From positions 1-64,000 of the forward strand of contig CAWIOP010000003.1 in assembly GCA_963837755.1 (NCBI GenBank): DNA of 64,000 bases, written 5' to 3'. The stretch's first letter is position 1; each line of letters begins with the position of its first letter. The notes beneath the pieces were generated by a model. It did not search any database. It was not told the DNA's origin and saw nothing but the letters and a program-made list of their open reading frames with translations. This DNA is from JADGHX01 sp963837755 (GTDB lineage Bacteria > Pseudomonadota > Gammaproteobacteria > Steroidobacterales > Steroidobacteraceae). A program made the position numbers and the translations under genes. Positions 34,074 to 42,426 of the stretch are shown piece after piece.

Positions 34074-34685
34074 ATGAACACACGCGCATTTTTCCCCACA
34101 CTCGTGTACTCCGCGCGCCTGCGCACCGAGCGCTGGCGCGCGCTCAACAACCAGCTTCTGCGCGAATGCCGGCAATTGCGCGAGGACGACGTGGCCGGCC
34201 GCCGCTGGTCCGCGGAGGGCTACCCGGGCGGTTACACCTCATACAACTCTGTAAGCAGGATGCATCGCGTCTCACCCACGTTCGCAACGCTCGAGCGGCA
34301 TCTCGCGCGGCACGTGAAGGCGTACGCGCGCCGGCTCGAGCTCGACCTCACGGGCCGCGCGCTCGCGATGACCGACTGCTGGGTGAACATCATGCCGAGG
34401 CACGTGGTGCACGGGCTTCACCTGCACCCGCTGTCAACGCTCAGCGGCACCTATTACGTGCAGACCCCGCGCGGCTGCCCCGGCATCAAGTTCGAAGACC
34501 CGCGGCTCGATCGCTTCATGGCCGCCCCGCCGCGCAAGCCGGGTGCCACGAATCGGCCGTGGGTGGTGTTGCCGGCGGAAGCGGGCCGCCTCATCCTGTT
34601 CGAGAGCTGGCTGCGCCATGAGGTGGCGCCAAACCCGCTCAAGACCGAGCGCATCAGCATCAGTTTCAATTACGGCTGGTTCTAG
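34074..34685 (+). CDS. Putative 2OG-Fe(II) oxygenase (TIGR02466 family)
   Basis: The 203-residue protein matches the TIGR02466 group: MNTRAFFPTLVYSARL at the start, WVNIMPRHVVHGLHLHPLS with the metal His, TLSGTYYVQTPRGCPGIKFE on the next strand, and LILFESWLRHEVAPN with the distal His, followed by RISISFNY. The double-stranded beta-helix with these His residues and an Asp/Glu in the first motif is the usual Fe(II)/2-oxoglutarate site. The substrate is unknown. It lies 31 bp before msrA, so cotranscription is likely. Confidence 0.85.
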   Translation: MNTRAFFPTLVYSARLRTERWRALNNQLLRECRQLREDDVAGRRWSAEGYPGGYTSYNSVSRMHRVSPTFATLERHLARHVKAYARRLELDLTGRALAMTDCWVNIMPRHVVHGLHLHPLSTLSGTYYVQTPRGCPGIKFEDPRLDRFMAAPPRKPGATNRPWVVLPAEAGRLILFESWLRHEVAPNPLKTERISISFNYGWF

Positions 34686-34716
34686 ACGGCCGTCTTTCGC
34701 GTGAGGAGATTTCATC

Positions 34717-35499
34717 ATGGCCGCTACCCAGGTTCGCATCGTCGGCATTTCGGGCACGCGCGCGCGGCTGGTGAAGTTCGTCGAGGGGTTCTGCGCGTTC
34801 GTGGCAGAGGGCGCCGCGAAAGGCTGCGCGCTGCTGGTTCTTTGCGCCACGCTATTGCAGATCAACGCCTGTGGCGCCGAGCCCGCGGTGCCGATTCCGC
34901 CGCCGGCGGTCGATGCCCCGAAGGCGGCTGGCCCACTTCAGACCGCGGTCGTCGCGGGCGGTTGTTTCTGGGGAGTGCAGGGCGTTTACGAACACCTCAT
35001 CGGAGTGCGCAAGGTGCTATCCGGTTATGCGGGGGGCCAGCAGAAGAACGCGCACTACGAGACGGTGAGTGGCGGCGCCACGGGGCACGCGGAGTCTGTA
35101 CAGATCACATTCGATCCCGCGCAGGTGTCATACGGCCAGATTCTGCAGGTGTTCTTCTCGGTGGCGCACGATCCCACGCAGCTGAACCGGCAGGGCCCGG
35201 ACACGGGCACCCAATATCGCTCGGCCATCTTCTATTCCGACGAGGCGCAGAAGAAGATCGCGGAGGCCTACATCGCGCAGCTTGGCGAGAGCGGCGCGTT
35301 TCGCCGGCCCATCGTCACCCGCGTGGGCCCGCTCGAAGGCTTCTTCGTTGCGGAGGACTACCACCAGGATTTCCTGCTCCGCAATCCGCACGACGCCTAC
35401 ATCGTGTTCAACGACCTGCCGAAAATCCGGAACTTCCAGAGCACGCTGCGCGCGCTCTATCGCGCGGAGCCCGTGACCGTGGCGCCCGCCGCTCGCTAG
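34717..35499 (+). CDS. msrA: Peptide-methionine (S)-S-oxide reductase with N-terminal export/anchor region
   Basis: The 260-residue protein has the MsrA active site GGCFWGVQG, with the catalytic Cys at about residue 83. HYETVSGGATGHAESVQITF, QYRSAIFY and the C-terminal AEDYHQDFLL complete the family. About 80 residues precede the domain and include a hydrophobic stretch ALLVLCATLLQINACG, which looks like an internal anchor or lipobox, so the enzyme probably works in the envelope. It repairs oxidised methionine. GAGGAG precedes the ATG. It converges and overlaps by 4 bp with the molybdenum hydroxylase gene. Confidence 0.92.
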   Translation: MAATQVRIVGISGTRARLVKFVEGFCAFVAEGAAKGCALLVLCATLLQINACGAEPAVPIPPPAVDAPKAAGPLQTAVVAGGCFWGVQGVYEHLIGVRKVLSGYAGGQQKNAHYETVSGGATGHAESVQITFDPAQVSYGQILQVFFSVAHDPTQLNRQGPDTGTQYRSAIFYSDEAQKKIAEAYIAQLGESGAFRRPIVTRVGPLEGFFVAEDYHQDFLLRNPHDAYIVFNDLPKIRNFQSTLRALYRAEPVTVAPAAR

Positions 35500-37805
35500 G
35501 CAGGGGCTTTCGCCAGCGCCGCCTTCACGCGTTCCGGCGTGAGCGGCGCTCTGCGCATTCGCACGCCCGTGGCATCGAAGAAGGCGTTGGCGACAGCGGC
35601 GGGAATCGAGCGCATCGTGGGCTCGCCCGCGCCTGAGGGCGGCACGTCGAGCCGGTTCACCAGCACCACGTCGATGGTTTCGGGCGCGTCGCGGATGTCG
35701 AGAATCGGATAGGTGCCCCAGTCCACGCTCGTCACGGTGCTGCGATCGAAGTGCACTTCTTCGAACAGCGTGCGCGACAGCCCCTGCACCACGTTGCCTT
35801 CCACCGTCTGCTTCAGCCCGCGCGGATTGATGATGAGGCCGCAGTCGTGCGCCACCGTGAACTTGCGCGCCCAGACGCGGCCGTCGGCCGGGTAGACCTC
35901 CACTTCGGCGACGACCGCGACTACGGTTTCGTTCCGCTGCGCGTAGGCGATTCCGCGGCCGCGCAGGACTTTCCCGCTCTGCTTGCGGCTGCCCGCCACT
36001 CGCGGTTGCCAGCCTGACTTTTCGGCAGCGGCCTTCACCACCGCGGCGTCACGGGGCGCGGTGATGTACTTCAGGCGAAAGGCCACGGGGTCTTCCCCCA
36101 CCGCCGCGGCAATCTCGTCGATGAACTGCTCGCTGCCGAAGTGCACCTCCGGCCCCATCGGGTCGCGGAAGTGAGCGGTGCGCAGCGGTGAGTAGCGCTC
36201 CAGCAGCGGCGCGATCACTTCCTGCGCGAGGCGCTTGTTGGGGAAATCGTAGCTTTCCGCCGGCGTTCCGAGCCCGAGCTCGGGTTTCAGCGGCATGCCC
36301 AGCGCCATGCCGGCGAGGCTGTCGCGCGGGTCTGCCTCATTCGTGGTGATGTTCACGCGCGAGAGCCCCTTCGCGATGAGCTCGTAGCCAACGACATTGC
36401 CGGAAGCGTCGAGCGCCGCGCGCGCACGGTGCACGCACGCGGGGCCTTTCGGATCCCACGCTGTGCCGTCGGCGCGCATGCCCTGCACGCGCACCGGCTT
36501 GCGCGTGACCTTCGACAGATAGGCCGCGTCGAGCGCGGCATCGCCGGCATCGTTGCGCCCGTAGGAGCCCGGGCCCATCACCCAGATGCCGTGGACTTTC
36601 TCCGGCGGCAGCCCCAGCAGCTTCGCGACGCCGTCGCGCGTGAAGTGCGGCTTCTGCGATCCCGTCCAGAGCGTGGCTTCGTCTTCGCGCACGTCTGCCA
36701 GCGCGCATGCTGGCCCCATGCTCGCGTGCGATTGCATCGGCCACTCGTATTCCGCCTCGATGACGCGCGCGGCAGACTGGAATGCCGCATCGACGTCGCC
36801 CTTCTTCACCGGCTCGTCACGGCGAACGACGGGCGCGCTGCGAATGTGCGCGTGAAGATTCTCCGAGCCCGGGAAGGGGGCTGCCTGCGGTGACGTCCAA
36901 TCCACCTTCAGGGTGCGCGCCGCCCGCACGGCGTCCCACTCATTGGGCGACACCACGGCCAGGAAGTTGCCTTCATGAATCACGTGCGCGCCCTTGATGG
37001 CGGAGATCGAATCCGTGTGCACCCTCGCGACGGTGGCGCCGCCCGTGGGCGGGCGGATCATCCGGGCGTGCAGCATGTCGGGCACGCGCACGTCGGTGAT
37101 GTAGGCGGCCGTGCCGAACACCTTGGCCGCGACGTCGCGCCGAGGCACGGATTTGCCGACGATCTTGTAGTCCGCAACCGCCTTCGGTGTAGCTGGCACC
37201 TTCACGTCCATGAAGTTGCCAGTGGTCTTGTTCCACTCCACCTGGGTGTTGAAGAACTTGCCGCCGATGAGCTCCGCATAAGTGACGCGTTTGCCGGGCG
37301 TGCCCGCCACTGAGATCACGCCGTTCGCCACCGTGAGGCGATCTGCGCCAATCCCCAGCTTCTCTGCGCCCGCTTGCAGAAGAATTCGCCGTGCTTCCGC
37401 GGCGGCATTGCGCAGCGGTTTCGCGCCGTGCGAGACGCCGAAGCTGCCGGATGCGCCACCCTGGTTGCACGACGTGGCCGTGTCGCCCATGAGCACTTCG
37501 ACGCGATCCACGCTCACGTCCAGCTCTTCGGCCACGATCTGCGCGATGGACACTTCGAGGCTGTGCCCCATGTCCATCTTGCCGAAGAACGCCTTGACGC
37601 TGCCGTCGGGCAGGATGGCGATCCACGAATCGAGCTCGGTGGGCAGCAGGGGCGGCTTGCCGGCGGTGGGTGCGTGCGTGGCTTGTGCGAGCACGTCGCC
37701 GCTGAGCAGGGGCGCGGTGGCGCAGACCACCAGTGCGCCGGCGGCCTGCAGAAACTCGCGACGTGAAGCCAGAGGCGACACAGATGGCTGAAGCCGTGCA
37801 TTCAT
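35496..37805 (-). CDS. Molybdopterin-binding subunit of aldehyde oxidase/isoquinoline-oxidoreductase-type hydroxylase
   Basis: The 769-residue protein starts with a Tat-like leader (SRREFLQAAGALVVCATAPL). It shows the conserved molybdenum-cofactor regions of the IorB branch: GKMDMGHSLEVSIAQIVAEE, GGASGSFGVSHG, WTGSQKPHFTRDGVAKLLG and the catalytic-glutamate motif GAGEPTMRSIPAAVANAFF near the C-terminus. Export as a folded cofactor protein fits the twin arginines. Such enzymes hydroxylate aldehydes or N-heterocycles. The small Fe-S subunit lies 10 bp upstream on the same strand. No FAD subunit, cytochrome or maturation gene is next to it. Confidence 0.9.
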   Translation of the reverse strand: MNARLQPSVSPLASRREFLQAAGALVVCATAPLLSGDVLAQATHAPTAGKPPLLPTELDSWIAILPDGSVKAFFGKMDMGHSLEVSIAQIVAEELDVSVDRVEVLMGDTATSCNQGGASGSFGVSHGAKPLRNAAAEARRILLQAGAEKLGIGADRLTVANGVISVAGTPGKRVTYAELIGGKFFNTQVEWNKTTGNFMDVKVPATPKAVADYKIVGKSVPRRDVAAKVFGTAAYITDVRVPDMLHARMIRPPTGGATVARVHTDSISAIKGAHVIHEGNFLAVVSPNEWDAVRAARTLKVDWTSPQAAPFPGSENLHAHIRSAPVVRRDEPVKKGDVDAAFQSAARVIEAEYEWPMQSHASMGPACALADVREDEATLWTGSQKPHFTRDGVAKLLGLPPEKVHGIWVMGPGSYGRNDAGDAALDAAYLSKVTRKPVRVQGMRADGTAWDPKGPACVHRARAALDASGNVVGYELIAKGLSRVNITTNEADPRDSLAGMALGMPLKPELGLGTPAESYDFPNKRLAQEVIAPLLERYSPLRTAHFRDPMGPEVHFGSEQFIDEIAAAVGEDPVAFRLKYITAPRDAAVVKAAAEKSGWQPRVAGSRKQSGKVLRGRGIAYAQRNETVVAVVAEVEVYPADGRVWARKFTVAHDCGLIINPRGLKQTVEGNVVQGLSRTLFEEVHFDRSTVTSVDWGTYPILDIRDAPETIDVVLVNRLDVPPSGAGEPTMRSIPAAVANAFFDATGVRMRRAPLTPERVKAALAKAPA

Positions 37806-37815
37806 GGTCGCGCCC

Positions 37816-38280
37816 TCACGCCATCCGGCTCTGCGCGAGCTTGATGGCGCGCAGAATCGAAACGTGCGTGCCGCAGCGGCACTTGAGGCCCGTGAGCGCG
37901 TCCCGTATCTGCGCGTCCGTTGCCTTCGGGTTGCTCTTCAGCAGCGCGGCCGCCGTCATGATCCACCCGTTCGTGCAGTAGCCGCACTGTGGAACCTGCT
38001 CGTCCACGTATGCCTGCTGTATGGCGTGCGGCTTCGCCGCCGTGCCGAGCCCGCGCACGGTGGTAACCATCTTGCCTTCGACCGCGGCCAGTGGCGCCAC
38101 GCATGACCGCACCGGCTCGCCATCCACGTGCACGGTGCACGCCCCGCACTGGGCGAGGCCGCAACCGAAGCGCGGATTGTTGAGCCCGAGGTCGTTCCGC
38201 AGGGCGTAGAGGAGCGGCATCTGAGGATCGGCGTCGACCGAGACCGGTATGCCATCGACAACGAACTTGACCGCTGCCAT
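37816..38280 (-). CDS. (2Fe-2S)-binding small subunit of molybdenum hydroxylase
   Basis: The 154-residue protein has a plant-type [2Fe-2S] ferredoxin motif, FGCGLAQCGACTVHVDG with a later RSC, and a second all-helical cluster domain with VPQCGYCTNGW and LKCRCGTH. This is the two-cluster subunit that passes electrons from the molybdenum site. It is followed after 10 bp by the molybdopterin subunit, so the pair forms a two-gene operon of the IorAB type. There is no signal peptide; it probably travels with the Tat-exported large subunit. Confidence 0.93.
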   Translation of the reverse strand: MAAVKFVVDGIPVSVDADPQMPLLYALRNDLGLNNPRFGCGLAQCGACTVHVDGEPVRSCVAPLAAVEGKMVTTVRGLGTAAKPHAIQQAYVDEQVPQCGYCTNGWIMTAAALLKSNPKATDAQIRDALTGLKCRCGTHVSILRAIKLAQSRMA

Positions 38281-38544
38281 TCGGGCTCCACGAGAATTGC
38301 CGGGATGCGACGCATCGGATTGTATGCGTACGCCGACGCAACCTCACGGACTGTCGACCGGCTCAACCGCGCCTCGCCACGAGTCGCCGCATCCAGCGCG
38401 GTCGGGAGCGAGCGCTTGTAAGGGGGTTCTCCTCGTGCCGCGCGCCGGCCGTCCATGCTGCGGCCCTCGTAGAAACCTTCGCCGCCGCTTGCACCGTTCC
38501 CGGTGTGGCCGGAGCATCCTTGCATCACGGAGACTCATCGACAC

Positions 38545-39414
38545 ATGAGAAAGCTCGCGGTACAGCTGGGGATCATCGCTTGCCTGGGCGCGCTGCTCGC
38601 GTGGTTGCTCATGCGCAGCGAGCGTGAGCCAGCCGCGAAACCGGCGGCGTCGACGCCAGTCCCCGGCACGATCCGCTTCGAAACCCCGGCGCCCGCGCAC
38701 CCCGCAAGCAGCGGCCAGCCTTCCGGGTTCAGGCTGCCGAAAATGGCGCCACCGGCGCCTGCAGGCGCGCCCGAGCCGCCGACGCCGGAGTTCCAGGTTC
38801 CAAAGGACTGGTATCTGCGCGGCAGCGCTGCGAAGAGTTACGAGCTGCGCAGCGATCGCACCTTCGCCTTCAGCGGCAACTACAGCGCCCTGCTGAGCTC
38901 GCATCAGAAAGACATTCAACCGAACCTCACCGGTTCAGCCGTGCAGGCGGTGCTGGCCGCGCCATACGTGGGCACGCGCGTGGAGCTCACCGCCTCACTG
39001 CGCATCGATGAGACGAGCGGCCAGGCCGGCTCGATCTGGATCTACGTCACCGATCCCGCGCGCGTCGTCATCGCATATCAGATTGTGCAGATGGCGCCGG
39101 CAGACCCCGTGCGGGAGTGGAAGCGCTATCGCATCGTGATGGATGTGCCCTGGCACGGTGAGGTGATCGCCTACGGCTTCACTCTGCGGGGCAAGGGTAA
39201 GCTGTGGGCGGACGACGTGAAGCTGACGCCGGTGGATATCAACGTGCCGTTCACCGGCACGCAGAACATCCACCAGCTCGGCGTCATCGCCCAGGCCGTG
39301 AGCCTCGACAGCGCGCTCGCGAACCCCACGAACCTGGATTTCGAAGACGCGCAGTCCACCCGCGAGCGCCAGCCCGAAGCGCCGCCGGATGCGATCAAGG
39401 GGACGCGGTACTGA
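38545..39414 (+). CDS. Membrane-anchored protein with carbohydrate-binding-like jelly roll
   Basis: The 289-residue protein has one N-terminal membrane helix (LGIIACLGALLAWLLM), a Pro/Ala-rich linker (about 30-90) and a beta-sandwich domain. DWYLRGSAAKSYELRSDRTF, GTRVELTASLRIDETSGQAG and MDVPWHGEVIAYGFTLRGKG resemble the galactose-binding-like domains found at the end of some one-component regulators and glycan-binding proteins. Here no DNA-binding part is present, so it is likely a periplasmic sensor or binding protein. The precise family is uncertain. Confidence 0.65.
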   Translation: MRKLAVQLGIIACLGALLAWLLMRSEREPAAKPAASTPVPGTIRFETPAPAHPASSGQPSGFRLPKMAPPAPAGAPEPPTPEFQVPKDWYLRGSAAKSYELRSDRTFAFSGNYSALLSSHQKDIQPNLTGSAVQAVLAAPYVGTRVELTASLRIDETSGQAGSIWIYVTDPARVVIAYQIVQMAPADPVREWKRYRIVMDVPWHGEVIAYGFTLRGKGKLWADDVKLTPVDINVPFTGTQNIHQLGVIAQAVSLDSALANPTNLDFEDAQSTRERQPEAPPDAIKGTRY

Positions 39415-39573
39415 GTGCCAGGTGGTCGCACGGCCAAGGGGCTGGGTGGGGCATGCGCAATGGATTGCGGTATTGGCTTCTGCACCAGTACCGCTGCACA
39501 GAGATTTTGACGGGCTCAGGATTCAGGGACGTGGCGCCTGCGCGGGCGGTGGCGGTTCTTCGGAGAAGGGCGT

Positions 39574-39730
39574 TCGCAGGCGGGGGCTCGCTCGAAGAGG
39601 ACCTTGGCGGGGACCGGCCGTAAGACCCGTCCATGGGGGCCTTGTGCAAATGCGTCCATGCATTTGCACATCCCCGCCAAGGTCCTCTTCGAGCGAGCCC
39701 CCGCTGAAAGGCTCTGCCAGCGTGGAGTTC
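39574..39730 (-). repeat. 157-bp structured repeat, copy A (intact)
   Basis: This copy is the reverse complement of copy B. A perfect ~31-bp inverted repeat (GGGGGCTCGCTCGAAGAGGA, CCTTGGCGGGG at the left, its complement at the right) encloses 59 bp containing a second hairpin, TGTGCAAATGC with GCATTTGCACA. The ends are GAACTCCAC and CGCCTGCGA when read on the minus strand. Confidence 0.85.
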
Positions 39731-40125
39731 GCCACTTCGCATTGGTGCTCGCAGTCTGAACCTGCGCCATCGACTCCTGACGGCGCGTTCGTCGCTTGTG
39801 TTGTTCGCTTCGTCACCTACGAGCGTGGGCTGCTCTTCTGCCGCGGCGGCGAAGGACTCACGGCTGAGAGTAGGTGAAGGGGAACTCGGGTTGGCGATGC
39901 TGCAGCGTTGGCTCGTAACGCTCGCCGACGCACTGGTGAAGGCAATCGCGATACTCGCGACCCTTCTCAACTTGTTGCTCGCTCCCACGGCACGAAAACG
40001 GAGTTGTGAACTCCACACCGGCAAAACGTTTCAGCGGTGGATCGCTCGCAGAGGGCCTTGGCGGGGATGTCTGAATGCAGGGACGCATTCAGACAAGGCC
40101 CCCATGGACCGGTCTTACGGCCGGT

Positions 40126-40831
40126 CGAAGCGACATGGCAATGTCGCACGTTCAAGCGGGTGGGAAGCCCGCCCGGGTAACTGCTAGCCACAGGCCCGGT
40201 ATTGAGCCTTGCAGGGGTGGTGGCGACATCACTCTTGATGCGTAGGTACGAAAGCAAGCGAGGTGGAACAGCGGCGAATGCCGCGGTGAAGGTTGGATAG
40301 TCCCGAAAAGTCCAATGGGAGAGGGCCGAGAGTCTGACCGGACTCGCAGGCGATAGTGGGGCAGCCCAGCATGGCGAGGCTGTCCTACCCGCCCGGGATC
40401 GCAGACCCAATCGAGCTTGACCGGATGAACGTGCGGTAACCGTGGAGATCCCAACGGGAGCGATGAGGGAGCGTCGCAGCCGAATGCCAAGCCTGAACAG
40501 CGAGGGTCGGTGGAGAGCGTTGGGAAGTCGGAGCTGCCCAGTAAGAGCGATGAGGCCTGGTAACGCGGGCGGAGCAAAGCGGGCGGCGGTGGTGGACAAC
40601 GAGTTGGGGGAACATGCCCCGACACCGAGCGGACTTTGAGCATGACAACAGAACTGACTCGTTTCACGCAGTGGGCGGCACAGAAGCCGCAAGAGCGCTA
40701 CACGTAACGGCTCTGTGAAGAGCGTCCCTGCGAACGACCCCACTGGGAGCCGGATGGTGTAACGCACCTCGTCCGGTTCTGCGAGGGCGACGCGCCGTAC
40801 CGGCTCGGCCGGGAGGCGCGTCGCTACTCAC
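40126..40831 (+). mobile_element. Group II intron, ORF-deleted (706 bp)
   Basis: Comparison with the intact repeat fixes the ends to within 1 base, with no target duplication. Positions 40747-40780 form a 34-nt domain V: GAGCCGGATGGTGTAACGCA then CCTCGTCCGGTTCT, with the AGC catalytic triad and a matching GAGCCGGA/TCCGGTTC stem. Domain VI follows as GCGACGCGCC/GGCGCGTCGC and ends CTACTCAC. Upstream 500 bp look like domains I-III. At 40642 a start codon opens the reverse-transcriptase reading frame (MTTELTRFTQWAAQKPQERY) but a stop follows after 21 codons, so the maturase is lost. The 5' end begins GAAGC, not the usual GUGYG, so the 5' end may be truncated or divergent. Confidence 0.85.
40642..40707 (+). 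pseudogene. Remnant of group II intron reverse transcriptase/maturase start
   Basis: Twenty-one codons (MTTELTRFTQWAAQKPQERY then T) resemble the first residues of intron-encoded reverse transcriptases, which continue with a conserved segment about RFTxLxxLL. Here a TAA follows and the sequence jumps to the 3' side of domain IV, so nearly the whole ~1.3-kb reading frame has been deleted. Confidence 0.65.
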
Positions 40832-40954
40832 CCCCGCCAAGGCCCTCTGCGAGCGAGCCACCGCCTGCGACCACGCCACTCCGAATCTTCCCAAGTGAGC
40901 CCCCCGCTAAACCTGTCGACCCGAATACCGTTCGGTCCGGGATCCTGCCTTCAG

Positions 40955-41362
40955 TCAAAGATGGCGCACCTCCGCCGGGGCGTTGCGCCAGTTGTTGTTG
41001 CGCCCGTCGGAGTAGCGCACGGGCGCGTCGGCCAGCTCAGAGAAATTCGCGTCGTCGAGGCAAGCGAGATTGATTGAGTAGAACTCGCCGCCAGCCGCCT
41101 CGATGTTGCCGTGAGCGAACGAGTGCACCCCGCAGTACTTGCAGAACGGGTGATGCACGGACTCCGAGTTGAAGCGGTAGTCCGTGAGCACGGCCTGGCC
41201 CGCGAGCAGGCGGAACGCGTTGGGCTTCACGATGGCGCCCCAGAATCGCATCTTGGTGCAGATGGAGCAGTTGCACTTGCCAGTGCCGCTGGCGATGTCG
41301 ATGTCCGCTTCGAATCGCACGTGTCCGCAGTGGCAGCTACCGATGAAAGTTTTTTCGGTCAT
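40955..41362 (-). CDS. GFA-family (CENP-V/GFA domain) zinc protein
   Basis: The 135-residue protein carries the zinc-binding cysteines of the family in order: SCHCGHVRFEA, KCNCSICTK and FCKYCGVHSF. The fold is that of glutathione-dependent formaldehyde-activating enzymes, although most small members have no proven enzyme activity. GAGGGA precedes the ATG. It is divergent from the WYL regulator, with about 115 bp between the starts, so the regulator may control it. Confidence 0.92.
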   Translation of the reverse strand: MTEKTFIGSCHCGHVRFEADIDIASGTGKCNCSICTKMRFWGAIVKPNAFRLLAGQAVLTDYRFNSESVHHPFCKYCGVHSFAHGNIEAAGGEFYSINLACLDDANFSELADAPVRYSDGRNNNWRNAPAEVRHL

Positions 41363-41478
41363 GGATGTGTCCCTCGAGGTGTTGGCCGGGGCGCCCGAAT
41401 CGCCTGCGCCCATGACGCGAATGGTAGGGGGCTTCGCGGACAGTCTCTGTCCTCGAAGTGCGCTACGCTTTCATTCCC

Positions 41479-42426
41479 ATGCTGCCCACCTCCACGCGTC
41501 TGCTCCGCCTCCTGACGCTGCTTCAGTCGCGCCGGCACTGGTCTGGCCGGGCGCTCAGCGAGCGCCTGGAGATCGACGCGCGCACCGTGCGCCGGGACGT
41601 GGATCGCCTGCGCGAGCTCGGTTATCCGGTGCAGGCGTTCTGCGGCCACGGGGGCGGCTATCAGCTCGGGGCGGGTTCCTCCATGCCGCCGGTGCTTCTG
41701 AGCGACGACGAGGCGGTTGCCGTCGCGGTAGCCCTGCGCGCAGCGGCGGGCAGTGTCGCCAAAATGGAGGAGACGTCCATTGGCCTGCTCGCGAAGCTCG
41801 ACCAGGTGCTGCCCTCACGGCTTCGCAAGCGCGCCAGCGCCCTGCACTCGGTCACCATCACGCTGCCGGGGGGCGACAGCGCTCCGGCGGTGGATGTGCT
41901 CACGCGCATCGCCGCCGCCTGCCGCGACAACCTGAAACTGAAGTTGAGCTACAAGGACCGCACGGGCAAGCCGACGACGCGACATCTGGAGCCGCTGCGC
42001 CTCGCGCACACGGGCAGGCGCTGGTATCTCGTCGCGTGGGATCTCGACCGTGAAGACTGGCGCACGTTCCGGGTAGACCGCGTGCAGCAGGTGTCGGCGG
42101 GTGGCGCGCAGTTCGTGCCGCGCAAATTTCCGGGGGACATTGCTGCCTACGTGTCGCGGTCGATCATGCACACGGCCTACAACTACCGCATGAAGCTGCG
42201 GCTCAAGGGCGCGCACGAGGTGCTGTCGAAGCAGCTGCCCTCCTGGTGCGGCCAGCTCGAAAAGCTCGATGAGGAGCACTGCTCGCTCAGCGTGGGCGCG
42301 GACTCCATCGAAACGCTGATCACGCTCGTCGTGATGACGCGCATGGACTTCGAAGTGCTCGATTCGCACGAGCTGATGCCAGAGCTGCGGAAAGTGACTG
42401 AAAGACTACGTCGCGCTTTCGGCTGA
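41479..42426 (+). CDS. YafY-type transcriptional regulator (HTH_11 + WYL)
   Basis: The 315-residue protein has an N-terminal helix-turn-helix (LLRLLTLLQSRRHWSGRALS, then RTVRRDVDRLRELGYPV) and a central WYL domain with LRLAHTGRRWYLVAWDLDRE followed by FRVDRVQQV. It ends in a WCX-like region (ELMPELRKVTERLRR). WYL regulators sense small ligands or nucleic-acid-like molecules and usually control the neighbouring gene, here the divergent GFA gene. An upstream GTG at 41458 is a possible alternative start. Confidence 0.9.
   Translation: MLPTSTRLLRLLTLLQSRRHWSGRALSERLEIDARTVRRDVDRLRELGYPVQAFCGHGGGYQLGAGSSMPPVLLSDDEAVAVAVALRAAAGSVAKMEETSIGLLAKLDQVLPSRLRKRASALHSVTITLPGGDSAPAVDVLTRIAAACRDNLKLKLSYKDRTGKPTTRHLEPLRLAHTGRRWYLVAWDLDREDWRTFRVDRVQQVSAGGAQFVPRKFPGDIAAYVSRSIMHTAYNYRMKLRLKGAHEVLSKQLPSWCGQLEKLDEEHCSLSVGADSIETLITLVVMTRMDFEVLDSHELMPELRKVTERLRRAFG

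Larger units (their letters stand above)
40008..40870 (+). repeat. 157-bp structured repeat, copy B (interrupted by a group II intron)
   Basis: Bases 40008-40125 plus 40832-40870 add up to 157 bp and align end to end with copy A in the opposite orientation, from GAACTCCAC to CGCCTGCGA. Its outer stem reads CGCTCGCAGAGGGCC and its inner hairpin TGTCTGAATGC/GCATTCAGACA. They differ from copy A by paired changes that keep the stems. The remaining 706 bp are the inserted intron. The 277 bp between copies A and B have no recognisable gene. Confidence 0.85.

Noticed and set aside
39967..40767. Minus-strand open frames of 266 and 171 codons over the intron
   Set aside because: They are antisense to the group II intron RNA; frames of this type arise from the conserved intron sequence and are not genes.
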